Positions 8,324 to 17,200 of a DNA stretch of 37,569 bases are shown in pieces. Made by a program: the position numbers and the translations under genes. The notes under the pieces were generated by a model. That model did no database searches, had not been told where the DNA came from, and worked only from the letters and a program-made list of their open reading frames with translations. Positions within the stretch are counted from its first letter, which is position 1. The number at the start of each line of letters is the position of its first letter. The DNA comes from Streptomyces huasconensis (GTDB lineage: Bacteria > Actinomycetota > Actinomycetes > Streptomycetales > Streptomycetaceae), in NCBI GenBank assembly GCA_004010275.1, contig RBWT01000075.1:1-37569 (forward strand), written 5' to 3'.

Positions 8324-8365
8324 TGGTCCAGACCTATTGACGCCAGGTCCGGTCCTTCCTACTGT
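8324..8365 (+). promoter_or_regulatory. chitinase promoter with DasR-type repeats
   Basis: TTGACG at 8337-8342, a 17-nt spacer and TACTGT at 8360-8365 make a strong sigma-HrdB-like promoter. TGGTCCAGACCT at 8324-8335 abuts the -35, and a related word AGGTCCGGTCCT lies at 8345-8356 inside the spacer, 21 bp apart. Streptomyces chitinase promoters are known to carry paired 12-bp repeats of this type. The first copy closely matches the palindromic DasR responsive element. Confidence 0.75.
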
Positions 8366-8419
8366 GACGCTTCGCACCACGCACGCCTCCTCTCCCCCCT
8401 CGCAGCCAAGGAGCACAGC

Positions 8420-9474
8420 GTGATCGGTCGGACGTTACGCCTGCTGGGGGCCGCCCTGGCCCTGGCCTGTGCCGCACAACTACCGGCCGCCGCGGCGGCC
8501 CCCTCCGCCCCCGCGGCCGACACCTGCGCGGTCAAGTCGAAGCCCGCCGGGAAGGTCCTCCAGGGCTACTGGGAGAACTGGGACGGCGCCGCCAACGGCG
8601 TGCACCCGCCCTTCGGCTGGACCCCCATCACCGACTCCCGCATCCGCGAGCACGGCTACAACGTGCTCAACGCGGCCTTCCCCGTGATCCGTTCCGACGG
8701 CACGTCCTGTGGGAGGACGGCATGGACGCGACGGTGAAGGTCGCGACGCCCGCCGAGATGTGCGAGGCCAAGGCGGCCGGCGCGACGATCCTGATGTCCA
8801 TCGGCGGCGCGACGGCCGGGATCGACCTCAGCTCCAGCAAGGTCGCCGACCGGTTCGTCGAGACGATCGTGCCGATCCTGAAGAAGTACAACTTCGACGG
8901 CATCGACATCGACATCGAGACCGGCCTCGTGGGCAGCGGCAACATCAACCAGCTCTCGCCGTCGCAGTCCAACCTGATCCGCATCATCGACGGCGTGCTC
9001 GCCCGGATGCCCGCCAACTTCGGCCTGACCATGGCCCCCGAGACGGCCTACGTCACCGGCGGCAGCGTGGTCTACGGCTCGATCTGGGGGGCGTACCTCC
9101 CCGTCATCAAGAAGTACGCGGACAACGGCCGCCTGTGGTGGCTGAACATGCAGTACTACAACGGCAGCATGTACGGCTGCTCCGGCGACTCGTACTCCGC
9201 GGGCACCGTCCAGGGCTTCACCGCCCAGACGGACTGCCTCAACAAGGGCCTGGTCATCCAGGGCACCACCATCAAGGTCCCCTACGACAAGCAGGTCCCG
9301 GGGCTCCCGGCCCAGCCGGGCGCGGGAGGCGGCTACATGTCCCCGAGCCTGGTGGCCCAGGCATGGAACACGTACAACGGCGGCCTGAAGGGCCTCATGA
9401 CGTGGTCGATCAACTGGGACGGCTCGAAGGGGTGGACGTTCGGGGACAACTTCAAGCGATTGACGCGGAGTTGA
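8420..9474 (+). pseudogene. secreted GH18 chitinase, one frame break
   Basis: An exported family 18 glycoside hydrolase of about 351 aa once one base is restored. The signal peptide is MIGRTLRLLGAALALAC to about AAAA at residue 27. The catalytic site is FDGIDIDIETG, matching DxxDxDxE with the last Glu as proton donor; the preceding strand is ILMSIGGATAG. No separate chitin-binding domain is visible. GTG 8420 has AAGGAG at 8408-8413. The frame breaks near 8704, where the text reads DGTS instead of the family-like DGTVLWEDGMDATVK, so one base is missing. Chitin hydrolysis and N-acetylglucosamine/DasR control are expected from the promoter. The 3' end overlaps the convergent acyltransferase gene by 23 bp. 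Confidence 0.85.
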
Positions 9475-10329
9475 GCCGCTCCCGGGGCCTTCCGGCGAGC
9501 GGTGCGGCCACCCCCGCCACGGCCCGCCGCGCGGCCTCGGTCAGCGTCCGCCGGTCGGTGCCGGTGAGCGGGTCGTGGAGCGTGACCCGTACGGTCAGAT
9601 CCGATGCGGCCGCCACCCTGCGCAGCGAGGCGGTGAAGTCCTCCTCGCCGAGGAAGGCGGCCGCGGTGACGGTGGCGCCGCCCTGCCGGTACTCGACCGT
9701 CACCGGGCGCACGGGCGCGGCCGCGTCCACCGCCGCCTGGAACGCGGCCCGCCGGAAGCCGCCGCCCCCGGCCGTGCACCACGTCGTCGCCTGAGGGAAG
9801 ACGAGAACGGACGTGCCGCCCCGCAGGTCGCGCGCCAACTCGGCGACGGCGTACGGAAGTCGGCGCGGGCTGCCCTCCCTGTCGATGAACCGTGTCCCCG
9901 CTCGCCGGGCCAGCGTGCCGATCAGCGGCCACCGGCCCACCTCGCGCTTGGCGAGGACGCTCACCGCTCGACGGCGAGCAGGGCGACGACATCGAGCCAG
10001 GAGATGTGGTTGGCCACCACGAGAGTGCCCGCGCCACGGCCCCCCGCGCTCAGCCGGACGCCGCGCGCCGCCTCCAAACGCACCGCCTCCAACCGCGCCG
10101 CCTCCGCCCGCGCCACCTCCAGCCGCACCCCGAGCGCACCGAGCACCGCCCGTGCCTCGCCCCGCAGGACCCGGGGTTGGGCGAGCCGGCCGCCCCGCGC
10201 CACGGCCCGGCTCAGGGTGTACGCCAACGCGGCGTACCGGCGGGCGAGTTCACCGGGCGGCACACGCGGGTCCGGCCGGGCGGCGCAGCTCGCCGGGCAG
10301 CCGCGGTCGACCGCCCAGGGGTGGCTCAC
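9452..10329 (-). pseudogene. PlsC/OlsA-like 1-acyl-glycerol-3-phosphate acyltransferase, one frame break
   Basis: A lysophospholipid acyltransferase of about 292 aa. The catalytic HX4D box is NHISWLD, followed by VSVLAKREVGRWPLIG, then FIDREG; the third block reads FPQATTW where most members have FPEGT. It transfers an acyl chain to the sn-2 hydroxyl of lysophosphatidate or, in OlsA relatives, to lyso-ornithine lipid. GTG 10329 overlaps the upstream gene's TGA as GTGA. One base is missing near 9964 (GTC GAG CGG TGA instead of GTC GAG CCG GTG AGC). The tight coupling to an OlsB-like gene argues for the OlsA role, but plain PlsC activity is possible. Confidence 0.78.
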
Positions 10330-11076
10330 GCGTCCGCCCCGAGGAAGTAGCGGCGGTGCCGTGCGCTGAGCCGCTCCGTGTCGAGGAGGACGAAGAAGTC
10401 CGCGACGTCGAACTGCGGATCGTGCGCGGGGGCTCCGCACATCCACGCGCCGAGGCGGAGGTAGCCGCGCAGCAGGGGCGGCAGGACGCGTAGGAGGGCC
10501 GCTCCGGGGGCGCGCCCGTCGGGGGTGCCACGGGCGGGCGGGGGTGCACGCGCAGCTCGGGCGGCGCGGCGTGCTTGGCGGTGCCGAGCAGCCAGGCGCT
10601 GGACGCGGCCCGGCCGCCGTCGGCCAGGGGCACGGAGGCGCAGCCCGCCAGGTGGCGGTGGCCGGAGAGCAGGACGTAGCGGGCCAGCGCCGACCACATG
10701 AGGTTGATGACGGCGCCGAGCGGTGGTCGGGGTGGACGCAGGAGCGGCCCGCCTCGACGGTCGAGGACCGCAGGGGCCCGAGGGCGCTCAGGTCGAACTC
10801 GCCGTCGGAGTAGGAGCGTTCGGCGCGCCCGGGCGGCAGCAGCCGGTAGGTGCCGACGACCTCGCCGGTCGAGGTGTCGGTGACGATCAGGTGGTCGGCG
10901 AGGTCGTCGTACGCGTCGATGTCGTGTCCGGGCAGGGGCGTGTCGAGCGCCGCGCCCAGCTCCTCGCCGAAGACGCGGTGACGCAGGCGCTGGGCGGCCC
11001 GGATCTGTTCGGTGGTGTCCGCGAGGGAGGTGACGTACGAGCTGGTGACCGGCGAAGCGAGGGACGTCGAGGGCAT
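10326..11076 (-). pseudogene. OlsB-like GNAT N-acyltransferase (Acetyltransf_5), two frame breaks
   Basis: The rebuilt protein is about 250 aa. It begins MPSTSLASPVTSSYVTSL, then RLRHRVFGEELGA, ADHLIV, VVGTYRLLPPGRAE, the acyl-ACP/CoA family block EAGRSCVHPDHR, NLMWSALARYVLLSG, and a C-terminal block beginning LPPLLRGYLRLGAWM and ending near LSARHRRYFLG. This domain order matches the OlsB type of N-acyltransferase that makes lyso-ornithine lipid from ornithine and 3-hydroxyacyl-ACP; hemolysin-like GNATs are the alternative. ATG 11076 follows GGAAG. Bases are missing near 10720 and 10521; restoring both gives 251 codons. Its stop overlaps the GTG of the OlsA-like gene. Confidence 0.72.
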
Positions 11077-11287
11077 GACACTTCCGTTCTCGGTTCGGTG
11101 GGGAGGGAGAGTCGAGCGGTGGCGCCACGGCACGTTCAGCACGGTGACGGCACCGGCTGAACGTCGCGCTTCAGGCGCGCGTCGGTCGTACGTCGCGCGC
11201 CGTCCAGAACGGGCGGCGGGCCGCACTCCCCTCCGGCCGTTTCCGGCCTCTTGCGGCTTCCGCGGTGCCCGCCCCGGCCGGTCCCCA

Positions 11288-11317
11288 TTGACCCGCCCCC
11301 AGGTCAGGACGTACAAA
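11288..11317 (+). promoter_or_regulatory. leaderless promoter of the CoA-transferase/acyl-CoA dehydrogenase unit
   Basis: TTGACC at 11288-11293, an 18-nt spacer, TACAAA at 11312-11317, then CGCCGC and the ATG at 11324. No ribosome site is present at a useful distance, so transcription should begin at or next to the start codon. The rest of the 11077-11287 gap shows no gene and should hold the promoter of the divergent OlsB-like gene. Confidence 0.6.
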
Positions 11318-11323
11318 CGCCGC

Positions 11324-12519
11324 ATGCCACCTCCCCTCCCCCTCGCCGGCATCACCGTCGTCAGCCTTGAGCAGGCCGTCGCCGCGCCCTTCGCCACGCG
11401 GCAGCTCGCCGATCTGGGCGCGCGCGTCATCAAGGTCGAGCGGCCCGGCGGCGGTGACTTCGCACGGCGGTACGACACCACGGTGCACGGCCAGGCCAGC
11501 TACTTCGTCTGGCTGAACCGCTCCAAGGAGTCCCTCACCCTCGACCTGAAGTCGGAGGAGGGCCGAGGCATCCTCGGCGAACTCATCGCGGGCGCCGACG
11601 TGTTCGTGCAGAACCTCGCCCCCGGCGCCGCCGCCCGCCTGGGTCTCGGCGCCGAAGAACTCCAGGCCCGCCACCCCTCCCTCATCCCCTGCACCGTCAG
11701 CGGATACGGCACCGACGGCCCCTGGGCGGACCGCAAGGCGTACGACCTGCTCGTGCAGTGCCAGACGGGGCTGCTCCAGCTCACCGGCACCCCGGACGAG
11801 GCGGTGCGCGTGGGCATCTCGGTGGCCGACATCGCGGGCGGCATGTACGCCTACAGCGGCATCCTCTCGGCGCTGTTCACCCGGGCGACGACCGGCCGCG
11901 CCCCGGCCGTCGAGGTCTCCCTCTTCGACGCGCTCGCCGAGTGGATGAGCCAGCCCGCCTACTACACGCGGTACGGCGGCACGCAGCCGCCCCGCGTCGG
12001 CGCCCGGCACGCGACGGTCGCGCCGTACGGCCCGTTCACCGCCGCCGACGGCAAGGACGTCCTGCTGTCCGTGCAGAACGAACGCGAGTGGGCCGCCCTG
12101 TGCCGGGAGTTCCTCGGCCGCCCCGAGCTGGCGGACGACCCGCGGTTCGCCACCGGCTCCGACCGCGTCGCGCACCGGGACGCGCTCGACGCGATCATCG
12201 CCGTACGCTTCCGTGAACTCGGCGGCGACGAGGCGATGAGCCTGCTCGACCGGGCCAACGTCGCCAACGCGGGGGTGAACTCGGTCCATGAGTTCCTCGG
12301 CCACCCCGTCCTGACGGAGCGCGGCCGCTGGCAGGACTACGGGTGCCGGGGGCGCCGTCACCCGTACAGGCACTGCTGCCGCCTGCGGACCTCTCCGGGG
12401 TGAGCCCGCGGATGGACCCGGTGCCGGCGGCGGGCGAGCACACCGAGGCGATCCTCGCCGAGCTGGGGCGCGGCCCGGACGAGATCGCCCGGCTGCTCGC
12501 GGAGGGGGTCTGCCGGTGA
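11324..12519 (+). pseudogene. CaiB/BaiF family (class III) CoA-transferase, one frame break
   Basis: About 398 aa after repair. The N-terminal motif GITVVSLEQAVAAPFATRQLA leads into LGARVIKVERPGGGDFAR. The catalytic Asp region is YDLLVQCQTGLLQLTG, and VSLFDALAEWM is also typical. The enzyme moves CoA between carboxylic acids as a ping-pong transferase; the acids are unknown. One base is missing near 12348, after RGRWQDYG. The other frame then continues SPVQALLPPADLSG to GVCR and TGA at 12517-12519, which overlaps the dehydrogenase GTG. Pairing with an acyl-CoA dehydrogenase implies activation then oxidation of a short or branched acid. Confidence 0.82.
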
Positions 12520-13688
12520 GCGCCCTGGACACCCTCCCGCCCAACGAGCGGCTGGCCGTCACGACCGTGCGGGAGTTCGTGGACCGCCGGGTCCGGCCCG
12601 TCGTCCGGGAGCTGGAGCACGCGGACACCTATCCCGAGGCGCTCGTCGAGGGCATGAAGGAGCTGGGCCTCTTCGGGCTCGCCGTCCCCGAGGAGTACGG
12701 CGGCACGCCTCTCTCCGCCCCCTGCCACGTCCTGGTCACCGAGGAGCTGGCGCGTGGCTGGATGAGCCTGGCGGGCGCGCTGGGCGGTCACACGGTCGTC
12801 GCCGGGCTGCTCGCGCGCTTCGGCACCGACGCGCAGCGGCGCCGCTGGCTGCCCCGCATGGCCACCGGCGAGGTGCGCGCGACGATGGCGCTGACCGAGC
12901 CGGGCGGCGGCTCCGACCTCCAGGCGCTGCGCACGGTCGCGCGCCGCGCCGAGGACGGCACGGGGTATGTGATCAACGGCGGGAAGACCTGGATCACCAA
13001 CGCCCGCCGCTCCCGGCTGATCGCACTGCTCTGCAAGACCGGCCCGGAGACCGAGCCCCGCCATCGCGGCATCTCGGTCCTGCTCGTCGAGCACGGCCCC
13101 GGCCTCACCGTCTCGCGTGACCTGCCGAAACTCGGTTACAAGGGCGTGGAGAGCTGCGAGCTGTCCTTCGTCGACCACCGCGCCCCGGCGGACGCGCTGC
13201 TCGGCGGCGTCGAGGGCCGGGGGTTCGGACAGATGATGAAGGGCCTGGAGACCGGGCGGCTGCAGGTGGCCGCCCGGGCGCTCGGCGTGGGGCGCGCCGC
13301 GTTCGAGGACGCGCTGCGCTACGCCCGGCAGCGCGAGTCGTTCGGCGTGCCGATCTGGCGGCACCAGTCCATCGGCAACTACCTGGCGGACATGGCGACT
13401 TCGCTCTCCGCCGCCCGGCAGCTGACCCTGCACGCGGCCCGGGAGGCCGACGCGGGGCGGCGCGTCGACATGGAGGCCGGCATGGCCAAGCTGTTTGCGT
13501 CGGAGACGGCGATGCGGATCGCGCTGGACGCGGTCCGCATCCACGGCGGCAACGGCTACTCGACCGAGTTCGACGTCGAACGCTACTTCCGCGACGCGCC
13601 GTTGATGATCGTCGGCGAGGGCACCAACGAGATCCAGCGCAATGTGATCGCCCGGCAACTGGTCGCGCGCGGCGGCCTGGACGGCTGA
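12516..13688 (+). CDS. acyl-CoA dehydrogenase
   Basis: An intact 390-residue flavoenzyme. The N-terminal helical domain contains FGLAVPEEYGGTPL. The FAD/substrate block is MALTEPGGGSDLQALRT, with WITNARRS after it. Blocks RQRESFGVPIWRHQSI and VRIHGGNGYSTEFDVERYFRD lead to GEGTNEIQRNVIARQL, whose Glu is the likely base. It introduces the alpha-beta double bond in an acyl-CoA and passes electrons to ETF. GTG 12516 overlaps the stop of the CoA-transferase (GTGA), indicating translational coupling. It ends 6 nt before the convergent YbaK gene. Confidence 0.92.
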   Translation: MSALDTLPPNERLAVTTVREFVDRRVRPVVRELEHADTYPEALVEGMKELGLFGLAVPEEYGGTPLSAPCHVLVTEELARGWMSLAGALGGHTVVAGLLARFGTDAQRRRWLPRMATGEVRATMALTEPGGGSDLQALRTVARRAEDGTGYVINGGKTWITNARRSRLIALLCKTGPETEPRHRGISVLLVEHGPGLTVSRDLPKLGYKGVESCELSFVDHRAPADALLGGVEGRGFGQMMKGLETGRLQVAARALGVGRAAFEDALRYARQRESFGVPIWRHQSIGNYLADMATSLSAARQLTLHAAREADAGRRVDMEAGMAKLFASETAMRIALDAVRIHGGNGYSTEFDVERYFRDAPLMIVGEGTNEIQRNVIARQLVARGGLDG

Positions 13689-13694
13689 ACCGCC

Positions 13695-14255
13695 TCAGGC
13701 GGCGACGCCGAGCCCCTCGATGACCACCGCGTTCGGCAGCGCGGCGAAGACCTTGCCCGGCACGATGAGCTTGCCGCGGCGGCTGCCGCTGCCGACGAGG
13801 ACGTACGGCAGGTCGGCGACGGCGGCGTCGACGAGCACGGGCCAGGCCGCGGGCAGCCCGATGGGCGTGATGCCGCCGTACTCCATGCCGGTCTCACCGG
13901 TTGCCGTGTCCATCGGCGCGAACGAGGCCTTGCGCGCCCCGAGTTGACGGCGGACGGCGCCGTTGACGTCCACGCGCGTCCCGGACAGCACGACACACGC
14001 GGCGAGCGTGGTCTCACCGCCGCGCTTGCCCGCGACGACGACGCAGTTGGCGGACTGGGAGAGCAGTTCGGGGCCGTAGTGCTCCAAGAAGGTGGCGGTG
14101 TCGGCCCACTGCGGGTCGGTGTCGACGTGGATCAGCTCGTCGGCCGGGACGGGGCCGCTCCATCCGCGTACGGCTTCCGCGACGGGCGCGACCAGCAGGC
14201 CGAGGACCTCGGGGGCGGGGTGGACGACGTCGAAATCACCGAGAGGAGCGTGCAT
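13695..14255 (-). CDS. YbaK/ProX-type aminoacyl-tRNA deacylase
   Basis: An intact 186-residue single-domain protein with the YbaK/EbsC fold: SANCVVVAGKRGGETTLAACVVLSG (read in two blocks), then VRRQLGARKASFAP, the conserved GGITPIGLP, and VLVGSGSRRGKLIV. Members hydrolyse mischarged tRNA such as Cys-tRNA(Pro) or Ala-tRNA(Pro) in trans; the exact substrate is not readable. ATG 14255 is preceded on its strand by TACCGT (14267-14262) and six bases, a leaderless start. Only 19 nt separate it from the XRE-cupin gene, so it may also be co-transcribed with that gene. Confidence 0.82.
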   Translation of the reverse strand: MHAPLGDFDVVHPAPEVLGLLVAPVAEAVRGWSGPVPADELIHVDTDPQWADTATFLEHYGPELLSQSANCVVVAGKRGGETTLAACVVLSGTRVDVNGAVRRQLGARKASFAPMDTATGETGMEYGGITPIGLPAAWPVLVDAAVADLPYVLVGSGSRRGKLIVPGKVFAALPNAVVIEGLGVAA

Positions 14256-14274
14256 GGCGGCACGGTAACAGCCG

Positions 14275-14856
14275 TCAGTAGGAGGCCGCGTGGGCGGGCG
14301 GCACCGAGACCGACATCGTCATCTCGAGGGGCTCGGCGCCCTGGTTGCGGTAGGCGTGCGGGGCGTTGGCCTCGAAGGTGGCGGCCGTCCCCGCCGCGAC
14401 GACGTGTTCGACGCCGTCCACGACGAGCGTCAGCTCACCCCGCGAGACGTGCAGCAGCTCCACGGTGCCCGGCGGATGCGCGTCGGACTCGCTGCCCTCG
14501 CCCGGCATCAGGAGCCAGGACCACAGCTCGAAGGGACCGCGGGCCTCGGCGCCGACCAGGAGCGTGGTGTTGCTGCCGGCTTCCGTGGACCACATGCGCA
14601 CGGCCTGCTCGGGCGGTACGAGGCGGACGTGCGGGCCCTGTTCGCGGTCGAGGAGCGTGGTGATGCTGATGCCCAGCGCGTCCGCGAGCTTCACCGTGAT
14701 GCCCACGCTGGGGTTGGTCCTGGCCTGCTCGATCTGGATGATCATGCCGCGGCTCACACCGCCCCGGGCGCGAGGGCGTCGAGGGTGAAGCCTCTTTCGT
14801 TGCGCCACCGCTTGAGGTTGCGCGCGAGCGACTGGGTCAGCTGATCGAGGTCCGAC
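14275..14856 (-). pseudogene. XRE-family HTH regulator with C-terminal cupin domain, two compensating frame breaks
   Basis: GTG 14856 opens SDLDQLTQSLA, and then a short stretch must be read in another frame (RNLKRWRNERGFTLDALA) between about 14822 and 14769. After that the original frame resumes with the HTH RGGVSRGMIIQIEQ, ARTNPSVGITVKLADALG, and a cupin_2 barrel containing LLHVSRGELTLVVDG. About 194 aa after repair. These repressors sense small metabolites through the cupin and usually sit next to a transporter or enzyme they control. Here the partner is unclear: YbaK lies downstream and two palindromes lie upstream. The break region covers HTH helix 1, so the printed frame would not fold. 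Confidence 0.78.
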
Positions 14857-14862
14857 ACATTC

Positions 14863-14902
14863 CGTCCAATATTTTGGATGACGAAGTTCACTTTACTGAA
14901 CT
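14863..14902. promoter_or_regulatory. two inverted repeats upstream of the XRE-cupin gene
   Basis: TCCAA-TATT-TTGGA at 14863-14876 and AGTTCA-CTTTAC-TGAACT at 14885-14902 are perfect dyads in an unusually AT-rich patch just before the XRE-cupin start. Autoregulation by the XRE protein is the simplest explanation. No plus-strand gene starts here, so the sites serve the minus-strand unit. Confidence 0.55.
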
Positions 14903-14977
14903 ACCGTGCGGTCCACCCGATGGTTCCCGCCAGTTCACCACACTGTACTGCGGGGCCTCTCCAGGACCGCCTCGCAG

Positions 14978-15718
14978 TTACGCCTCCCCCATCTCCCCCA
15001 GCGCGATCAACTGCTCCGGCGTGACCCCTTCGGGGATGGGCACCGGCGCGGGCGTACGCAGCGGCGGCTGCCACCCCGACTCCGCGTCCCAGGTACGGAC
15101 GACCCGCGCCGGCGCCCCCGCCACCACCGCGTGGTCGGGGACCTCCCCGCGCACCACCGCCCCCGCGGCGACGACGACGTCGCGCTCGATCCGCGCTCCC
15201 GGCAGGATCACCGCGCCCGTCCCCACCCAGCACCCGGGCCCGATCTCCACCGGGTCCATCCGCGGCCACTGCTTGCCGATGGGCGTGTGCGGATCGTCGT
15301 AGGAGTGGTTGGTGGACGTCACGTAGACGTACGGCCCGAAGTAGCAGTCGTCGCCTATCGTCACCGTCGTGTCGGCGATGACGTGGCTGCCGCGGCCGAG
15401 CACGACGCCGTTGCCGATGCGCAGGATGGGGTCGGGGCCGAGGTCGAGGTCCGGCATCATGCCCGCGGTGAGCGTCACGTGCTCGCCGACGATGCAGTGG
15501 TCGCCGAGGCGTATCCACGGCTCGCCGAAGACCGTGCCCTGCGGGAAGGCGAGCTTCGTGCCCGCCCCGATCGCGCCGAACCGCAGCCGCCCCGGGTGCG
15601 CGGCGGTCACCGCGCCCGTGCGCTGCACCCACGCCCAGCCCGAGTGGACTCCCGCGCGCTGCGCGAGACGGAGCGGCGCGGCGGCCAGGGATGAGAACGT
15701 GTTCCTGTTCTTCGGCAC
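14978..15718 (-). CDS. left-handed beta-helix (hexapeptide repeat) acyltransferase
   Basis: An intact 246-residue protein with consecutive hexapeptide turns such as IRLGDHCIVGEHVTL, LRIGNGVVLGRGSHV, VTIGDDCYFGPYVYV and GCWVGTGAVILPGARI. The motif TSTNHSYDD contains the His expected at the acetyl-transfer site. It is probably an O- or N-acyltransferase acting on a sugar or small molecule with acyl-CoA; the substrate is unknown. GTG 15718 follows TAACGT (15730-15725) and GAGCGC on the minus strand, so the mRNA is likely leaderless. It is divergent from the gamma-carbonic anhydrase, another beta-helix protein. Confidence 0.82.
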   Translation of the reverse strand: MPKNRNTFSSLAAAPLRLAQRAGVHSGWAWVQRTGAVTAAHPGRLRFGAIGAGTKLAFPQGTVFGEPWIRLGDHCIVGEHVTLTAGMMPDLDLGPDPILRIGNGVVLGRGSHVIADTTVTIGDDCYFGPYVYVTSTNHSYDDPHTPIGKQWPRMDPVEIGPGCWVGTGAVILPGARIERDVVVAAGAVVRGEVPDHAVVAGAPARVVRTWDAESGWQPPLRTPAPVPIPEGVTPEQLIALGEMGEA

Positions 15719-15865
15719 GCGCTCACGTTACTCAGTGCCCCCGGCCCCCGCAGGCCCAGGGCCTGTGATCTTCACCCCACCCGGCCGCGCGCGCCGCGCC
15801 GTCGCGTACGGTGCCGTCAGGCGCGACACCACGGAAGAAGACGTACAGAAGCGGGGAGCGAGGCG

Positions 15866-16399
15866 ATGGGCCATGAGGCACTCATCACCGGCATCGGCGG
15901 CAAGAATCCGAAGATCGACCCTCAGGCGTTCACCGCGCCGACCTCGGTCGTGCTGGGCGAGGTGACGCTGCACGCCGGGGCCAGCGCCTGGTACGGCGCG
16001 GTGCTGCGCGCCGACTGCGGGCCCATCGTCGTGGGCGCCGACAGCAACATCCAGGACAACTGCAGCCTGCACGTCGACCCGGGCTTCCCCATCACCATCG
16101 GCGAGCGCGTCTCGGTCGGGCACAACGCCGTGCTGCACGGGTGCACCGTCGAGGACGACAGTCTGATCGGGATGGGCGCGACCGTCCTCAACGGCGCGGT
16201 GATCGGCGCCGGTTCCCTGGTCGCCGCGCAGGCCCTGGTGCCGCAGGGGATGCGGGTGCCCCCGGGCTCACTCGTCGCGGGCGTACCCGCCAAGGTGCGC
16301 AGGCAGCTCACCGACGAGGAGCGCGAGGGCATCTCGCTCAACGGCACGATGTACGTCGAACTGGCCGGGGCCCACCGCGACGCGCACGCCGCCGGGTGA
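15866..16399 (+). CDS. gamma-class carbonic anhydrase family protein
   Basis: An intact 177-residue beta-helix protein. The metal ligands of the Cam family are all present: His69 (in SLHVD), His86 (VGHNAVL) and His91 (LHGC). The conserved GADSNIQDNCSLHVD is also seen. It may hydrate CO2 or be one of the YrdA/PaaY-like members that act as thioesterases or have no measured activity. ATG 15866 is preceded by a GGGGAG ribosome site at 15852-15857. The divergent neighbour is the hexapeptide acyltransferase; it ends 10 nt from the convergent DedA gene. Confidence 0.88.
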   Translation: MGHEALITGIGGKNPKIDPQAFTAPTSVVLGEVTLHAGASAWYGAVLRADCGPIVVGADSNIQDNCSLHVDPGFPITIGERVSVGHNAVLHGCTVEDDSLIGMGATVLNGAVIGAGSLVAAQALVPQGMRVPPGSLVAGVPAKVRRQLTDEEREGISLNGTMYVELAGAHRDAHAAG

Positions 16400-16409
16400 C
16401 CTTGTCGGC

Positions 16410-17075
16410 TCAGTCGCCGACGCCGACGGGCTGCGGCTCGGCCGCCACGGGCGTGGCGGCCTCCGCCTCGGCGGCCGCCTTCTTCGCCCGGCGCTTGACG
16501 AACAGCATGGAGCCTGCGCCGATCAGGACGGCGATGGCGAGCCCCAGGTAGGAGAAGCGCTTCAGCCAGTCCTCGGCGACCACACCGATGTAATAGATGA
16601 CGGCGGTGGTGCCGCCCGCCCAGACGATGCCGCCGAGGACGTTGGCGATCAGGAACTTCCAGTACGGCATGCGCAGGACGCCCGCGAGCGGCCCGGCGAA
16701 GATGCGCAGCAGGGCGACGAAGCGGCCGAAGAAGACCGCCCACATGCCCCACTTCTGGAAGGACCGCTCACAGCTCGCGACGTTGGCCGCGCTGAAGTGC
16801 TTGGGGAACTTCCGCTCCAGCCAGGCCAGCAGCGGCCGGCCGCCCTTGCGGCCGATGGCGTACCCGATGGAGTCGCCGATGATGGCGCCCGCGGTGGCGC
16901 AGGCGCCCAGGATGACCGGGTCGATGTCACCGTGCTGGGAGGACAGGAGGGCCGCGGAGACCAGGACGATCTCACCGGGCAGCGGAATGCCCAGGCTCTC
17001 CAGGCCGATGACGACTCCCACCAGCGCGTAGATGCTGACGGCCGGTACCTGCTCCAGCCACTCCTGGACGTGCAA
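16410..17075 (-). CDS. DedA family membrane protein
   Basis: A 221-residue DedA/VTT-domain protein with several hydrophobic segments. It has the re-entrant loop block SLGIPLPGEIVLVSAALL with the conserved Glu, and FFGRFVALLRIFAGPLAG with the conserved Arg pair. A Lys/Ala/Glu-rich cytosolic tail closes the protein. DedA proteins flip lipid carriers; some members recycle undecaprenyl phosphate, others phosphatidylethanolamine. The start is TTG 17075 (MHVQEWLEQV), selected by a strong GGGAGGA site 8 nt upstream. UppP, which makes undecaprenyl phosphate, is encoded 12 kb away, but in a different unit. Confidence 0.9.
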   Translation of the reverse strand: MHVQEWLEQVPAVSIYALVGVVIGLESLGIPLPGEIVLVSAALLSSQHGDIDPVILGACATAGAIIGDSIGYAIGRKGGRPLLAWLERKFPKHFSAANVASCERSFQKWGMWAVFFGRFVALLRIFAGPLAGVLRMPYWKFLIANVLGGIVWAGGTTAVIYYIGVVAEDWLKRFSYLGLAIAVLIGAGSMLFVKRRAKKAAAEAEAATPVAAEPQPVGVGD

Positions 17076-17200
17076 CGCCGGTTCCTCCCGTAGTTCCAGT
17101 GCCTGCCCCCGGCATACGCGCCCTCGGACAGCGCACGCCCGCGCAGCCTACCGGTCCGGGATCACCTGGACGGCACGGCGCCACCCGCACCCGGCCGCCG

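Noticed and set aside
9961..11481. A 506-residue minus-strand frame covering OlsB-like and acyltransferase starts
   Set aside because: It includes the divergent intergenic region and low-complexity Arg/Pro text in the middle, typical of off-frame high-GC sequence; two separate genes explain the motifs.
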